Below, one piece after another: positions 18,745 through 30,028 of a stretch of 64,000 nt of DNA; positions within the stretch are counted from its first letter, which is position 1, and each line of letters starts with the position of its first letter. Position numbers and translations under genes: made by a program. The DNA is from Cristatella mucedo (lineage: Eukaryota > Bryozoa > Phylactolaemata > Cristatellidae). The stretch lies in NCBI GenBank assembly GCA_009760855.2, contig WPIO01000037.1, positions 1,637,001-1,701,000 of the forward strand. The letters are read 5' to 3'. The notes under the pieces were generated by a model, which was not told the origin of the DNA, searched no databases, and saw nothing but the letters and a program-made list of their open reading frames with translations.

Positions 18745-21700
18745 TCACCGTCCTGGATTTAGATTATTACTCAACGCATCAGCAATTCTGTAGTGCCCAC
18801 AAGCATAGCTACAGATTCCACAGTCCAACCAGTATCGTTTTGAATCGAAAGCTGATAGTGCTTTTTTTATTGTGTTATAGTATAAATATGATGATTTCTT
18901 GTTTGAAATTTCGATTGACTACGATAAACATCATTACCAGTCTTAAGACATCCGATATAATCCGAGTGTGATAAACATTTCTTTACAACATCCTTTTTTG
19001 TACCTTGAGCTGTCTTCGCTGAAGACTTCACTTCTATGCCATTCTTAGTTGCAACTGCTATTGCATAGAATTCAATTTTGGTCTTAAGAAAACTCCCTCA
19101 TCTAGTACAACAGAATTCTCTATCATAATTCCATTTGTATCTCTATTTAAATCTTTTGTTTCTATGTCAATTGTATATTTCTCTGAAATCTCATCTTCAA
19201 ATTTTCCTAAACTTCCTTTGTTGTATTCCATCATTTTCTCAAATTCTTCTAATTTCCACACTTCTTGATTTTTTGGATAATCAGAGAGATCTAGATGATC
19301 AATATAATTCTCAAAATCCTTATAAACATCACCTGTATTTATCTTCATGACTAAAGAATCAGTATCAGTATATGCAAGTGTCAGCGCATCTCCATAATTA
19401 TCTTTCATCGTATTATAATAAAAGTCTTGCATAACTAATTTTGATACCTCAAGAATAGCGAAACCTAAATAAATCGGTTTGTTAAGATAGATTTCAGGCT
19501 TCGTCGTTTCTCTTCTAACAAGATCCATGTTGAAGAGCCTTCTATCCTTAAATCTTGCACTCATAACTTTTTTATTGAATACTGTAACATCTCTATCGAA
19601 CTTTAAATCGAATAACTCAATGTTTACCCTCCCCTTTTCATTTTCAATTGTCTTTCCAAAGAATGCATTATTTTTTAACTTATAATATTTTTTTCAAACT
19701 CATCTTTAGCATTTTTTTTTCTCTCAATGTTATTTTTAATGTAACCACTCAACCAATCACTTTGCGAAAAACTCTTTATTCTATGCATCTTTGTCAAGAC
19801 ATTTCCCATTTTTAAGGCAGACTGTAAATTTCTATAATGAATAATGTACTTCTCTCTTGGTTTCAGATCAAGAATCAACTTCTCAACTTTACTTTCATGA
19901 TCATCTTTAGCTAAATTTTTTATTTTGATAAGATGGATACTCATCTGTTGCAACTTCTCTCTTAATAGGTAAAAGAGGATAATCAGAATAAACATTATGT
20001 AAATCCTTTGGACAGTGCATGTCAACCTTAAAAGCATAGCCAGTCTTTGAATTTTCTTTTATTCCCAGTACTTTTTTGTTTGTAAATGACTTAATCTGCT
20101 TCTCATCTAAAAACTTAAAATTACTTGTTGGTAGGAATTGAGTCATCGCAGTTGCATAAAGCGAATTTGCATCGACATAAAGTAGCCAACTCTTCTTCTT
20201 TGTGCTATCATAATTAGATGCCATTTTGTTGTTCGCCTTAACATGCCTGCAAGATACTTGTGTTATTCCTCCTCTGATTGCACTCTCGAAGAAGTTGAAG
20301 TCTTCAAAGTTTGATAATAAATCTAATCTAACTTTTGAAAACCTTAAACCTGCACACCAAGTTAAACCAAGAGCAGTAAGAAAGTTAGCAGGATCCAATC
20401 AATCCATATTCTCTTTGAAAGATGTCTAAAATGTTGAAAAACATCAGCTAGTTGAAAAACGTCCATTGTGAGATAGATATCGCTATATTTTTCCAACGTA
20501 TCTTCAGTGAGTGGGTCAATCTTCTTCATTAATGTCCACACTTCTTGCGCTCTATCATCATCCTTTTCTCCAATGTTGCTGTCGTTCAATGTGCTATACA
20601 AACTTTTTATTAGCGGTAAACTTTTATTTTCTAGCTTTAAGAAAGAATCAACATATTCATGCGGAAAAACTCTCTTTGCTGATAACAATTCAAATTCTTT
20701 ATCGCTAAGCATAGCGAACTGCTCCCTAGTATACGCTAGTGGTTTCTTTTACTTGACAACATTCTTAACTAAGTCTGGTAGCCCTTTATTCAGCAACTGA
20801 AGTGAATCTCTAAAACTAAGAGCTCCAATTTCAATATTTATATAATTTTCTATATTGTTTGCAATTACGCTTTTTTCAAGTTTTTGATCATAAAACTCTT
20901 GAACCAACAGGTGTGAGTCATAACCTTTTAGATTGTGCGTAAACACAGGAAGCTTAAACTTATCTGGATTAATACTAACATTAAGATTACACTCGTTGTG
21001 TGCAGCGCCTCGATATTGGCCAGTAAGATGACAGTGATCTAAAACCTTATCCTCTTTTAAATCTAAATTGCAAATATAACAGACAGCTGCTGATTGGCAC
21101 CCTTATTCTCTTCACTGGTCATAGTCTCATAATTATATTTTTTGTATTTAGGAAGAGTCTCTCGCAACTCATTCTTGATTTAATCTACTTCCTTTGGTAG
21201 GTTCTTTACTAACTCTCTTACATTATTTGGTCCCTTAAGCAATTTGAAACTTCTTCTTTTTCCTGTATAATCTATTATTGTATAGGCACTTGAATATGGA
21301 ATGTGCTTTTGAAAAGAACCTTTAGGAATACTACTATCTTCCTTATCAGTTTTTCTCACATCGCTAAGCAAACATTCAAAGTCTGCATAAGCAACAAAGG
21401 GACACCATAATGTTTTTGAGTATTCCTTAAAGTAGCACTTTTCTCCTTCCTCAGGCATTTTTATTCTAGACCTGCCATCGTTTCCCTTCTTACATGCATC
21501 AATATGTTGTGCAAGTTTGTCTTGAGAATAAAATCTGCAGATACATCTCTTACAGGTTAGTTGAGTGCCAAATCCCTTTGAACTTCTGCAAAGTCCATTA
21601 CAATTCTTAATGATTACATAATGAGAGACTGTCTTATCTTCATTGCCATATAAAAGAGGATCTAAGTGCTTCTCATTTTCCTCATTGACTATAAGAAGTG

Positions 21701-22678
21701 GTCTTAAATCTCTGCTGCAATACTCATAAACATTTATCGTAATGTCAAACAGTTTTTCTAAATTAGGTATGTCTGAAACACTTAACGCTTGAGAATAACC
21801 AGGTCTTACATTAAACAAGTCAGTCAAAGTAGGAATAAGATGATTATATTTCTCAAAAAGTATCTGATTTAAATCTGCAGTTGACTCTGGATGATTGTCT
21901 CTAGGATGAAGAAATCTTAGTATGCACCACAATGCGCAACAGTTATCTGATTCATTCTTTATATTCAAGGTTGATCTCTTTTTCTCTAATCCTTTAGGCA
22001 TAGGTAAATAACTCCCTCCAAAACGATGTCTAAAATGAGTAAACTTTGCATATAAAGCATTAATTGCAGACAGGCTCCAACTAGATCCTTTCTCTAGCTA
22101 CTCTTCAATTCTCTCTTTAAAAGAAGCGAACTGCATTTTAATAATAGACTCAATATTACTAACCCTATTTATCTTTACATTAGGTATGCCAGAAAATGGC
22201 TGATAGCAGAAAGCTCCGTTTTCTGATTCTAGAACTGGAGATACAATCATGGTCATTTTTAATCCTTTCTTGTTCTTGAGTATGTGCCTTATCACTCTAA
22301 TAAGTGCATCGACAGTTCTATCATAAATTTTATCAAAGTCTATTTCACCTCTATCTAAACCAACTACTCATAGTCCATAAACTTACCGTCGGATGACGTT
22401 ATTCCTAAAAACCAACCATTCTCTTCAATTCTCACTAATCTTCTTGATTCTCTCTCAAATAACCACTGCCTTTTCTTTACTTCTTTACTTTTGATAGGAA
22501 TTTCTACTTTTGTATTTGGAATTACTTGCAAGATAAATATCATTTTATCTAAACTAGCCTTTGAAAATGGATACTTAGGCAAAAGCCCTGTTCTTTTTCG
22601 CACTTCTTCTCTAACACGTCTAGCATGATCGCTAACATTTTCACCCTCACGTCGCATAACATAATCATTGTTAGTCAT
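18745..22678 (-). pseudogene. Protein-primed family B DNA polymerase of Polinton type, decayed
   Basis: The replicative polymerase of the element, spread over about 3.9 kb. In order it has an N-terminal region (22,678-22,100), LEKGSSWSLSAI, a zinc-finger-like CKRCICRFYSQDKLAQH, and the exonuclease I motif in FVAYADFECL. Next come an endonuclease-VII-like HNH insert (CYICNLDL...DHCHLTGQYRG), the exonuclease II region VFTHNLKGYDSHLL, polymerase motif A VDANSLYATAM, a motif B region near IYLGFAILEVSK and motif C AYTDTDSL. The C-terminus has GICSYACGHYRIADAL. Breaks include TAG near 22,364 and 22,098, TAA at 21,180 and near 20,748, and several frameshifts. One, near 20,400, coincides with a 4-bp tandem duplication (GATTGATTGG). 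Start follows GTATATAGCATAAGAT. Confidence 0.88.
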
Positions 22679-22699
22679 ATCTTATGCTATATACAAAAA

Positions 22700-23117
22700 T
22701 TCTTTAAATCAAATTTTATTATGTTAGAGTGCGGTATGATAAACAACGAAGTAGGCAAAAACACTATGCCGAGCAAAGCGAGTCTAGTGTTGAGCGAGTA
22801 GTCAGGTTTTGAAAGTTATAGAGACTAGTGGTCTCAGACGAAGACACTCGATCGAGCTCTGCGAGATTGAGGGTCGAGGCTGAGCCCTAGGCTCTATAAC
22901 GTTCAAAACATTACTACTTTTCGAACATTGACCCCACGCGAACTTACCTAAATCTAATAGGAGGTTGTGGGGGATCGTCATTTCCGTTGATTGAGGGGAG
23001 GTCAATGTCCGTTTTGAAGAGCACCGAACGGCTCCCGGTGTCTGAGGCTACAGGGTCGCTATAGTCGCTTCCGCCCCTCCCTGAAAACGCTGCTTGGAAT
23101 CTCTGGAGACAGACCAA
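22700..23117. repeat. Probable right terminal region of the Polinton element
   Basis: Base composition rises sharply after the polymerase gene, and no ORF is convincing. The stretch contains an inverted repeat with arms at 22,806-22,823 and 22,892-22,909 (17 of 18 pairs match) and a shorter palindrome GAGACTAGTGGTCTC. Polintons end in long terminal inverted repeats next to the polymerase gene, so this is the expected place. The left copy lies outside the window and the exact end cannot be fixed. A LINE tail abuts at about 23,118. Confidence 0.4.
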
Positions 23118-24450
23118 GTTGACTTTAATAATAATAATAATAATGCACTTGATAAAGCACCCTCAGAGAACTGAATCTCTTTCTAGGCGCTTTACATTTG
23201 CTGCAAAGGGAAACGCGATTGAATGGTGAGTAATATCATGCTTGATAAACAAACAAAATGAATAACATAGTTAGGGGTGGCATGCACAGGGTCAGCATGC
23301 AAATGTGGTTAGTGGCAGCATGCACAGTGTCGGCACGCAGAAGCACATCAAGGACGAATCACCAGGACCCACTAAATGCTGTCCTAAATAGGTGTGTTTT
23401 CAGTTTCTTTTTAAATGTGGTCAGGTCAGGGAATGTTCTGACGCAGGTCGGGAGTGAGTTCCAGGCTTTGGGAGCATACGAACTAAATGCATGGTCTCCA
23501 AAGGATTTGAGGTTTGTACGAGGTAGTGGTAAACTGTTGGATTCCGAAAAGCGGGTGGTACGATGCTTGGCCTGATGTGGGAGTAGATCTGATTGGTATG
23601 GTGAAGCCAAAGAATGAGGGAACCTAAAAGTGAGCTACAGAACCTTGAAGTCGATGCGTTGCTTGACTGGGAGCAAGTGCAGGTCGGCGAGAAGTGGTGT
23701 GATGTGGCAACTGCGACGCTCACGACAGACAAGCCTAGCTGCGGAGTTTTGCACCAGCTGCAATCGCCTGATTGCACATGTCAATAGGCCAGCAAGCAGT
23801 GAGTTACAGAAGTCAGGACGGAGTGTCACAAATGCATGGACCAACTTAGACGTGGTCTCTTTATCTAAAGATGCCCGAATTTTAGCAATGTTATGCAGCT
23901 GAAAGTAGGCAGACTTGATTGTGGAGCTGATGCGTCGTCTAATGAGAGGTCACTTTGGAACATGACACCTAGATTTCGAGCTGATTCAACTGGAGATATG
24001 CTGACAGAGCCCATTTTGAGCGTCAGCCTTTCTAATTTGTGAATCACACTGGGTTTTCTCATAACTAGTAAGTTAGTTTTATCATCGTTTAGTTTTAGAA
24101 AATTTGCTGCCATCGATTTGCGGATATCATCAATACATGCAGCAAGTGAGTTGAGAGAATTTGAGGTGCTCGAAGGCTGGGAGGGATCAAAGCAAAGGTA
24201 CAACCGAGTGTCATCCGCGTAGAAGTGAAAGCCTAGATTGTGCTTGGCAATCACATCAGCAAGAGGGAGAGTATAAACCGTAAAAAGAACCGGACCTAGC
24301 ACGGAGCCCTGAGGTACCCCATATTTCAGAGGTACCTCGGATGATCTTTGTCCATTCACGTCAATACTCTGGAGTCTCACACTGAGAAAGACGGGGTGAT
24401 CTTTGTCCATTCACGTCAATACTCTGGAGTCTCACACTGAGAAAGACTTT
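23118..24450 (-). mobile_element. 5'-truncated CR1/L2-like LINE, copy a (RT C-terminal part)
   Basis: Read on the minus strand, it encodes the end of a non-LTR reverse transcriptase: VPQGSVLGPVLFTVY, FHFYADDTRLYLCF (catalytic YADD), then the C-terminal domain with AWNSLPTCVR, followed by a 3' stem-loop tail and (ATT)n. Frames are broken. At the 5' end a segment of about 55 bp containing CTTTGTCCATTCACGTCAAT is tandemly duplicated (24,340-24,447). It abuts the Polinton end. Confidence 0.85.
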
Positions 24451-26084
24451 CTAGATTGTTGGCAGCACGGCAGATACCGCACCGGCAGACCACGTGCATC
24501 CCCACCCCCCCCGACGGCGACGGCACCGACGTATCGTCACGTCAGCCGGTGGCAGTTCTGAAACTGCCCTCCGACTCGAAAGCACGACGACGCTTCGCCG
24601 AAAGCGACCGGTCTGCATGCCAATGTGGTGCGGTCGGGTGAGACGCGGTGGCATCGAGCAGACTTCGGGATCTTCCTTTTCATCCCTGTCTTCCTTTTAC
24701 GGATTCGCGCCCACTAGCTGAGCGCGGCCGTGTGACCTATTTGGCTTCCGGTCGCTGGCAATCTGCTCGCTACTGGTTTAGGTCCGTACGGTACCGTGTT
24801 GCCGGCGCGTCCGGCCAAAGCTCGATGGTCTGAAAGCAGCCAAGCAGAATATCTTTGAACGCGAGAGTTTGCATATCTTGCTCTGATGATTTCCCCACTA
24901 CTCCAAAACGCCGCTTCGCTGCTAGCTCGTCGGCCCGCTGCCTGGCAGGCTCCGTCACCCCCATCACTAACTGCCATCATTAACAGCGCCATCACAAACT
25001 GGGGACGACGGTAACAATAACGGAGTAATTAACAACAGTAATTAATAATATTAATAATAATAGTCGATAATAATAAGCAAAGTAATTAGTAATGACGGAG
25101 GAGCAAGATGGGTGTGAAGCAAGGTGGGTGTGAAGGTGGGAAGCAGAAGCGAAAGAGCTACCAAAGCGGAGGCAGCTAGAGCGGCGATGGCATAAGACAG
25201 ACTCGTGCGACAGCGAGTCCTTCCGCCCTGCGACCGGTCGAGCTAAAGCGTCGCCGTTGTCGGCAGCAAAAGCGAAACCAACAAACCCAAGCGCATCGCA
25301 GGAAACTGTATGTAGCTCCTTTCGGCAATAGTTCGAGCGCCGGCAGCAGCAGTCGATGCACCAAGCAGACCGAACTCAGGCATGGGACGAACTGGGGCCT
25401 CGATGTTGTCAGCTCTTCGTCACCCCGCTCCACCGAGCTCCGCAGTGGTGCGCAGGGTAGCACTACTCGCACTCGTCGGGCGAAGAAGGGTAGCCGATTT
25501 CGTGCTCCTCGCCGCCGGGAGGAGCGGATGTGCTTTCAACAGAGCCTTCGCCTGTACCGGTAACGAAGAGCAGTAAATATTGCAAACGGGAAACCCAACA
25601 AATAATGTTCCGCTAGGTGGCGCTAAAACCCAGTTAAGCACCCGCAGGGCACGAGCGGGCGGAGCTCGAAGTCGTCGCGCATGCGCCGTGCGCAGCGGCT
25701 GGACCGGCTGAACGTCTAGGATCTGGGAGACCCGAGTCGCAGCGACTCGTCGAGTCGGATCGGCGCTCACGCCCGGCGCTAGCGGGCGGCCATACTGCTT
25801 CGGCGGCGATGGCAGCAGCAGCATTACAGCGAGCCACCTGGTTCGCTCCGGCGGCGAGTGAGCGGTGCCGTGCTGTCGTAAAGTGTGTCAAACGCACCGT
25901 CAAAGCTCGGACGGGCTGAAAAGTGCACTTTGCCAATCGTCATTTACGAGAAATGTCCTAATTGATGTTGCACTACTCTCAAAAGCACTGAAAGATGAAC
26001 CAATTGAATTCACCGCCATATCAAATCCTGGCCAAACAAATCTCACGCTTGCGGAAAACTCCCTGTCGTCGTCTCTTCTGTCAC
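24451..26084. other. GC-rich stretch, no gene recognised
   Basis: GC-rich sequence with many overlapping long but unconvincing frames and an ATT-rich patch at 25,015-25,095. I see no domain, splice-flanked Ig or FNIII exon, or transposon here. It is probably intron of the L1-family gene. Confidence 0.4.
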
Positions 26085-26108
26085 CTCTCTCTCGCTCTCT
26101 CTCTCCCC

Positions 26109-26157
<49 letters not shown>

Positions 26158-26250
26158 TTCCTCTCTCTATATCCTCCCTCTCTCTCTCTCTCTATCTTTC
26201 TTTCTCTTTCTCTCACCCTCTCTCTCTCTCTTTCTCTATGTCACTAGCTC
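26085..26250. repeat. (CT)n microsatellite
   Basis: Interrupted CT dinucleotide tract on the plus strand with CCT and TTT variants. It produces Ser/Leu-only and Arg/Glu-only frames, which are not genes. Confidence 0.95.
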
Positions 26251-26397
26251 ATGTGAATTGCTTTTAGGTCACTGTCGATGCAGATCCATTTGAATTTGGT
26301 AACAAGGAAAATCTACGGTGCTTATGAGTGAATATAGAGCTAATTTTATTGGGCTAGTGCTCCGCCATGTTATGGCAGGCAATCCTTTCCGAGAGGG

Positions 26398-26490
26398 TCA
26401 TAATAATGATAATAATAATAATAATGATGATAATACATTTGACAGAGCGCCCTCAGAGAACTCAATCTCTTTCTATGCACTTTACATGTC
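26398..26490 (-). mobile_element. Short LINE 3' tail, copy j
   Basis: An (ATA/ATG)n stretch is followed by GAGCGCCCTCAGAGAACTCA and ATCTCTTTCTATGCACTTTAC, the reverse complement of the LINE 3' tail. Only about 90 bp are present, so the element was strongly 5'-truncated on insertion. Confidence 0.8.
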
Positions 26491-26984
26491 CCATAACTTC
26501 ATAGTGTTCGGAGAACCATGTGCCCAAACTCTGTGAGGGCGACTCATTGACGTTGACACAATGGCAAGAATTGGTCACTTGGGTACTGAGAGCGCCGAAG
26601 CTGCGTGCCGCACCAGCGAGGGCGGCGCGCCGGCTTGCAGCTTCGGCGCCCGGTGTCTCTGTGCGACGAACGACTCTACAGCGACGATTTGGAGCGTTTA
26701 GGTCAGCCGACCGGATTCGCTCGAACGAAACGCAAGTAAATGCGCTTGCACGAGTGACGCCACCGGCCGGAAGGGGGCGGCTCCGAGAAAAAGCGGGTGG
26801 CACGGCCAGCCCTGAGTAGCCAGGGTAAACCAACTCAGCAGCCAGGCAATTTCCTTCGTGCCCATGCTCGTACCTCGTGCTCGTGCCAGCCCGGCTTCGC
26901 CAAGCCTCATGGAGACGAGCTCTAGTAAAGTTAAGGTTAGATGATTCAGCAGCATGCTGTATATACACAAGAGCCGTAGCAGCT
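26491..26984. other. Intronic stretch, nothing recognised
   Basis: Mixed to GC-rich sequence between a LINE tail and the large CT repeat. Frames on both strands lack recognisable domains. Confidence 0.35.
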
Positions 26985-27047
26985 ATGTCTCTCTCTCTCT
27001 CTCTCTCCCTCCCTCCCTCCCTCCCTCTCTCTCTGTCTATCTTTCTG

Positions 27048-27084
<37 letters not shown>

Positions 27085-27085
27085 G

Positions 27086-27182
<97 letters not shown>

Positions 27183-27243
27183 CTCCCTCCCTCCCTCCCT
27201 CCCTCCCTCCCTCCCTCCCTCCCTCCCTCTCTCTCTCTCTCTT
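26985..27243. repeat. (CT)n/(CTCC)n microsatellite
   Basis: About 260 bp of CT repeats with CTGT and CTCCCTCC blocks. The CCCT arrays at 27,003-27,026 and 27,181-27,228 are purine/pyrimidine mirror tracts able to form triplex DNA. Confidence 0.95.
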
Positions 27244-27350
27244 CTCTGCATCGCTTGCGGTGGGCAATTACAAATCGGTTGCAGCAGGATTCGAACCCAC
27301 GACCTAGGTCTTGAAATACGAGCACCTAACCTCTGGCTAAAACTCTGAGG
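27244..27350 (-). mobile_element. tRNA-derived SINE fragment
   Basis: On the minus strand it has a tRNA-like B box GGTTCGAATCC and the phrase GACCTAGGTCGTGG, followed by the TTGCCCACCGCAAGCG segment of the common SINE. The CT repeat adjoins its 3' side, so the tail is replaced or lost. Confidence 0.65.
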
Positions 27351-29025
27351 CGGCGAAGTAGACGACGCTGGTAGCTGCGGTACCTACGCGCTCAGTAGTA
27401 CGGCGACTGGCCTTGGCTAAGCTGCCGCTCTTTCGTGTCCTTATTCTTGCAGTGTCTAGGGCGTGCAAATTAACCTCTCAAGCCGGCTTTGTTGGGGACT
27501 AGAGATCGCTATTGCCTACGGATTTTTTTAGATGGATATCAGTCTCGCGACTGGAAAAGCGGACGCGGCGTTTTGCTTTGCTTACGCACATCCTACCAAG
27601 GACCGCCGAGTGTCGGAGAGCGGCAGCTCAGTGCCGGAAGCAATGCCGGCCGGAAGCGAGAAACACGATAGCCGTCTTGACGGCTTAATAGATTGGTTAT
27701 ATCGACGATTGTGTGTAGGAGAAGGTCATCGCGACGCCGCGCCTAGCGAATTACCAAGGACGTTAATATAAAAGCCAGCCGCTTCCCATCCGAACAGGTC
27801 GTTTGTGACGTTGCACTGAATGGCCGCCGAGTCTCTCGGGGTCAGATTAACAATCGTCATCCTGGGTCCGTCGAGCACGATTTTCCCTGTGCTGGCTGCA
27901 CATAGAGATAAATAGATATATACAAGAGGGTCTTGGCATGGGCGGCGCGACAGTTGTCAGAAAGGCGGAGCGTCGTCGTCGTCGTCGGAGAGAGCGTGAT
28001 GATTGCCAGCAGCTTTCTCTGATAAGCAGCGCAGCGAACGTTTCGCTGCAAGAGAAGAGGGAACTCTGTGCGTGTCCAAGACAATCGCGTCAGCATTACG
28101 TTGGAATTACGCTACAGGTTCTTCCTCCTCCCGCGACGATCCTTGTTGAGCGGCAACATTGGAGCATGCCGCAGCCAGGATTCACGGTGACGTTCACCCT
28201 GCCATCCGTATTCATCCGTATCGAGTCGCTGCGTTTGAGCACACGCCGATTTTTATGCTGCTGCCGACAGTCCATTTTTTCACATTTTCACATTTTTTCA
28301 CAAGATCTTCCCGATTTTGGCGGCGGATAAGATTGTATCGGGTGCGAGCAACAGTGAGGATTTTTTTTGTCGAGCCACATCCAGGTTTTGCGGTCACCTA
28401 TTCAGGGAATAAAAAGCTACGCCAGACAAAAATAAAAAGAATAACAAATAAGTAAAATAATTAGTAGAATAAAAAGCTACGCCAGAATAAAGCCAGTTGA
28501 GGTCATCTCGATCGCGGCAGCCGAGAGCGGGCGAGACTCGCTCACGCCTGGCCTCGAGGGCGGCTTAGAACGGACCTACCGCAGCTGCGTGCCGCTACAA
28601 AGTTGACATTTTCGACCTGCGCTCGCGGTCTTTACGAGGCCCTCCTCCGCCCTCCAAGAGAGCGAGCGCCAGCAGCGGCTAGGTCCAGACGTCTTGGCGG
28701 TGTGGGATGATTTGACACTACTACGTCGCCGCGTGTCGCAGGCCTGCCCCGCCCGCGCCCGCCCCCCACGCCCCTGCCGAGAATCTTGAACCGCCACGAA
28801 CGACGAGCTCTCGCTGCGTGCTGCTCTTGGTTCGCCCGCGCGGGCGGCGCACCCCTAGAAGCCGCCGACGCGAACTGCTTGCACGACACGGCCGAAAGAA
28901 GGCGGCTTCGGCGGCGGCGGTGGCGGGCGGCGGCGACGGCGAAGCGAGGGCGACAGTCGCCGCTGCCGCTTCAGCCTCCGGGCTACTACTTATTGATCAT
29001 GGTCCAGCGACGCTGCTGCGCTCAC
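27351..29025. other. GC-rich stretch without recognised gene
   Basis: Probably intron of the L1-family gene downstream of the last visible exon. A TATAAAAG at 27,767-27,774 looks like a TATA box but has no recognisable gene behind it. A 20-bp phrase AATAAAAAGCTACGCCAGA occurs twice (28,409 and 28,468). I looked for the second half of Ig4 on the minus strand and did not find it. Confidence 0.4.
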
Positions 29026-29157
29026 CCGAGGTTGGATTGCCGTTGATGTACCACCTCGTGACCGGCTTCGGTGTGCCCTCACCCTCGCACACGAACGTCA
29101 CGTTTTCGCCGATGTTGCGCGTTTGTGGAGTCGGCGTGCTAGCGAAATACGGCGCAG
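29026..29157 (-). CDS. L1-family adhesion gene, exon 7 of those visible (Ig4 first half)
   Basis: The exon encodes APYFASTPTPQTRNIGE, then NVTFVCEGEGTPKPVTRWYI and ends at INGNPTS before a GTGAGC donor. The A-A-P-Y-F/W start, one Cys and the W-x-I-N-G ending are hallmarks of Ig4 in L1, neurofascin and neuroglian. It starts in phase 1, joining the preceding exon exactly, and ends in phase 1. A second in-frame acceptor 30 bp upstream (29,187) lies in a tandem duplicate of the exon start. Confidence 0.8.
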
Positions 29158-29324
29158 CTGCAAACAACGTGGCGAAATACGGCGCGGCTGCAAATACAAG
29201 CGCCCCTGCCACGGTTTAGAGTGACTCCGTCCAAGCTACCAGCTCAGCCGCGGAATCGAGTTTCGCCGGAAGTTCAAGGCAAAGCATGGCTCAGTAGCAG
29301 AGAATGTACTGAAGTCGCACGTAC

Positions 29325-29509
29325 CCAGCGCGGTGACTTTCATCGTTGCCGTTTCAGGGTGCGCAGACGCCACGTTGTAGCCTCTGCATTCGTACGTACC
29401 GTCCTCGTATGAAAAGCTCGGCATAATCAGTTCCAGTCCATTTTTCATCACGTAAGAGGCATTCATCTCGATCCCGTCACTTCGGAACCACTTTACGGAC
29501 GGTGTAGGC
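29325..29509 (-). CDS. L1-family adhesion gene, exon 6 (Ig3 second half)
   Basis: A 185-bp exon between an ACGCAG acceptor and a GTACGT donor. It encodes PTPSVKWFRSDGIEMNASYV, LELIMPSFSYEDGTYECRGY and ETATMKVTAL. The Trp strand, the D-x-x-x-Y-x-C motif (here EDGTYEC) and the linker into Ig4 are visible. Phase 2 in and phase 1 out, identical in length and phase to exon 2, which encodes the equivalent part of Ig1. Confidence 0.85.
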
Positions 29510-29919
29510 CTGCGTTTGGGGCAGTCGGGGCGGAGCAATTCATTTTAGACGAGAAGAACGGCGACCGACGGACAGCGAGACCTCGAGGCAGCGGTCAAGG
29601 TCCCTGGCAACTATCGCGGCCGTCAGCTTTTCTTGGTGGTCATTGTCAAGGTCAAGTTAAGCTACCGCGATCATCAGCCCAAACAGGTTAAGACTCGGCG
29701 AATGACGATAGGCTGAGTTTTACGCATGCAAAGGTCACACTCGAAGCACTAGAGGGCCGCTCGACGGCCATGCGATGGCCAGTAATGTACTCCATGCAGT
29801 CGCTCGTGGGAAAACAGGCACTCCGTTCTGTGCACTGCGCTTGAACGTGCACGATGCATGGACAAAGCCAATGAAGTTATCGATCTGAGCGGTAGGCATT
29901 GAAAGGACATGCGACTTAC

Positions 29920-30028
29920 ATGCCGCCGAAAATGCACATCAACTTAATCGGCTTTCCTCTGTCAGCGGTGAAACTTCCCATTGACGAATAAAGTAGGTGA
30001 ACAGGCTTAAGACGAATCGGATACGCAG
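29920..30028 (-). CDS. L1-family adhesion gene, exon 5 (Ig3 first half)
   Basis: A 109-bp exon between TTAACTTTCAG and GTAAGT. It encodes YPIRLKPVHLLYSSMG and GKPIKLMCIFGG with the first Ig3 cysteine. Phase 1 in and phase 2 out fit both neighbours exactly. It has no ATG-initiated ORF and was found only by following splice signals and phase. Strong match to the L1 pattern at this position. Confidence 0.82.

Noticed and set aside
1-23117. Bacterial, phage or free-virus contamination of the assembly
   Set aside because: A host LINE tail is embedded in the viral DNA and many genes are decayed, both expected for an old genomic insertion.
27767-27774. Promoter or LTR of a retroelement at TATAAAAG
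   Set aside because: No gene, primer-binding site, second LTR or gag-pol sequence could be found around it.
26491-29025. CRISPR array or bacterial-type features
   Set aside because: No regularly spaced repeats; all repeats here are simple or transposon-derived.
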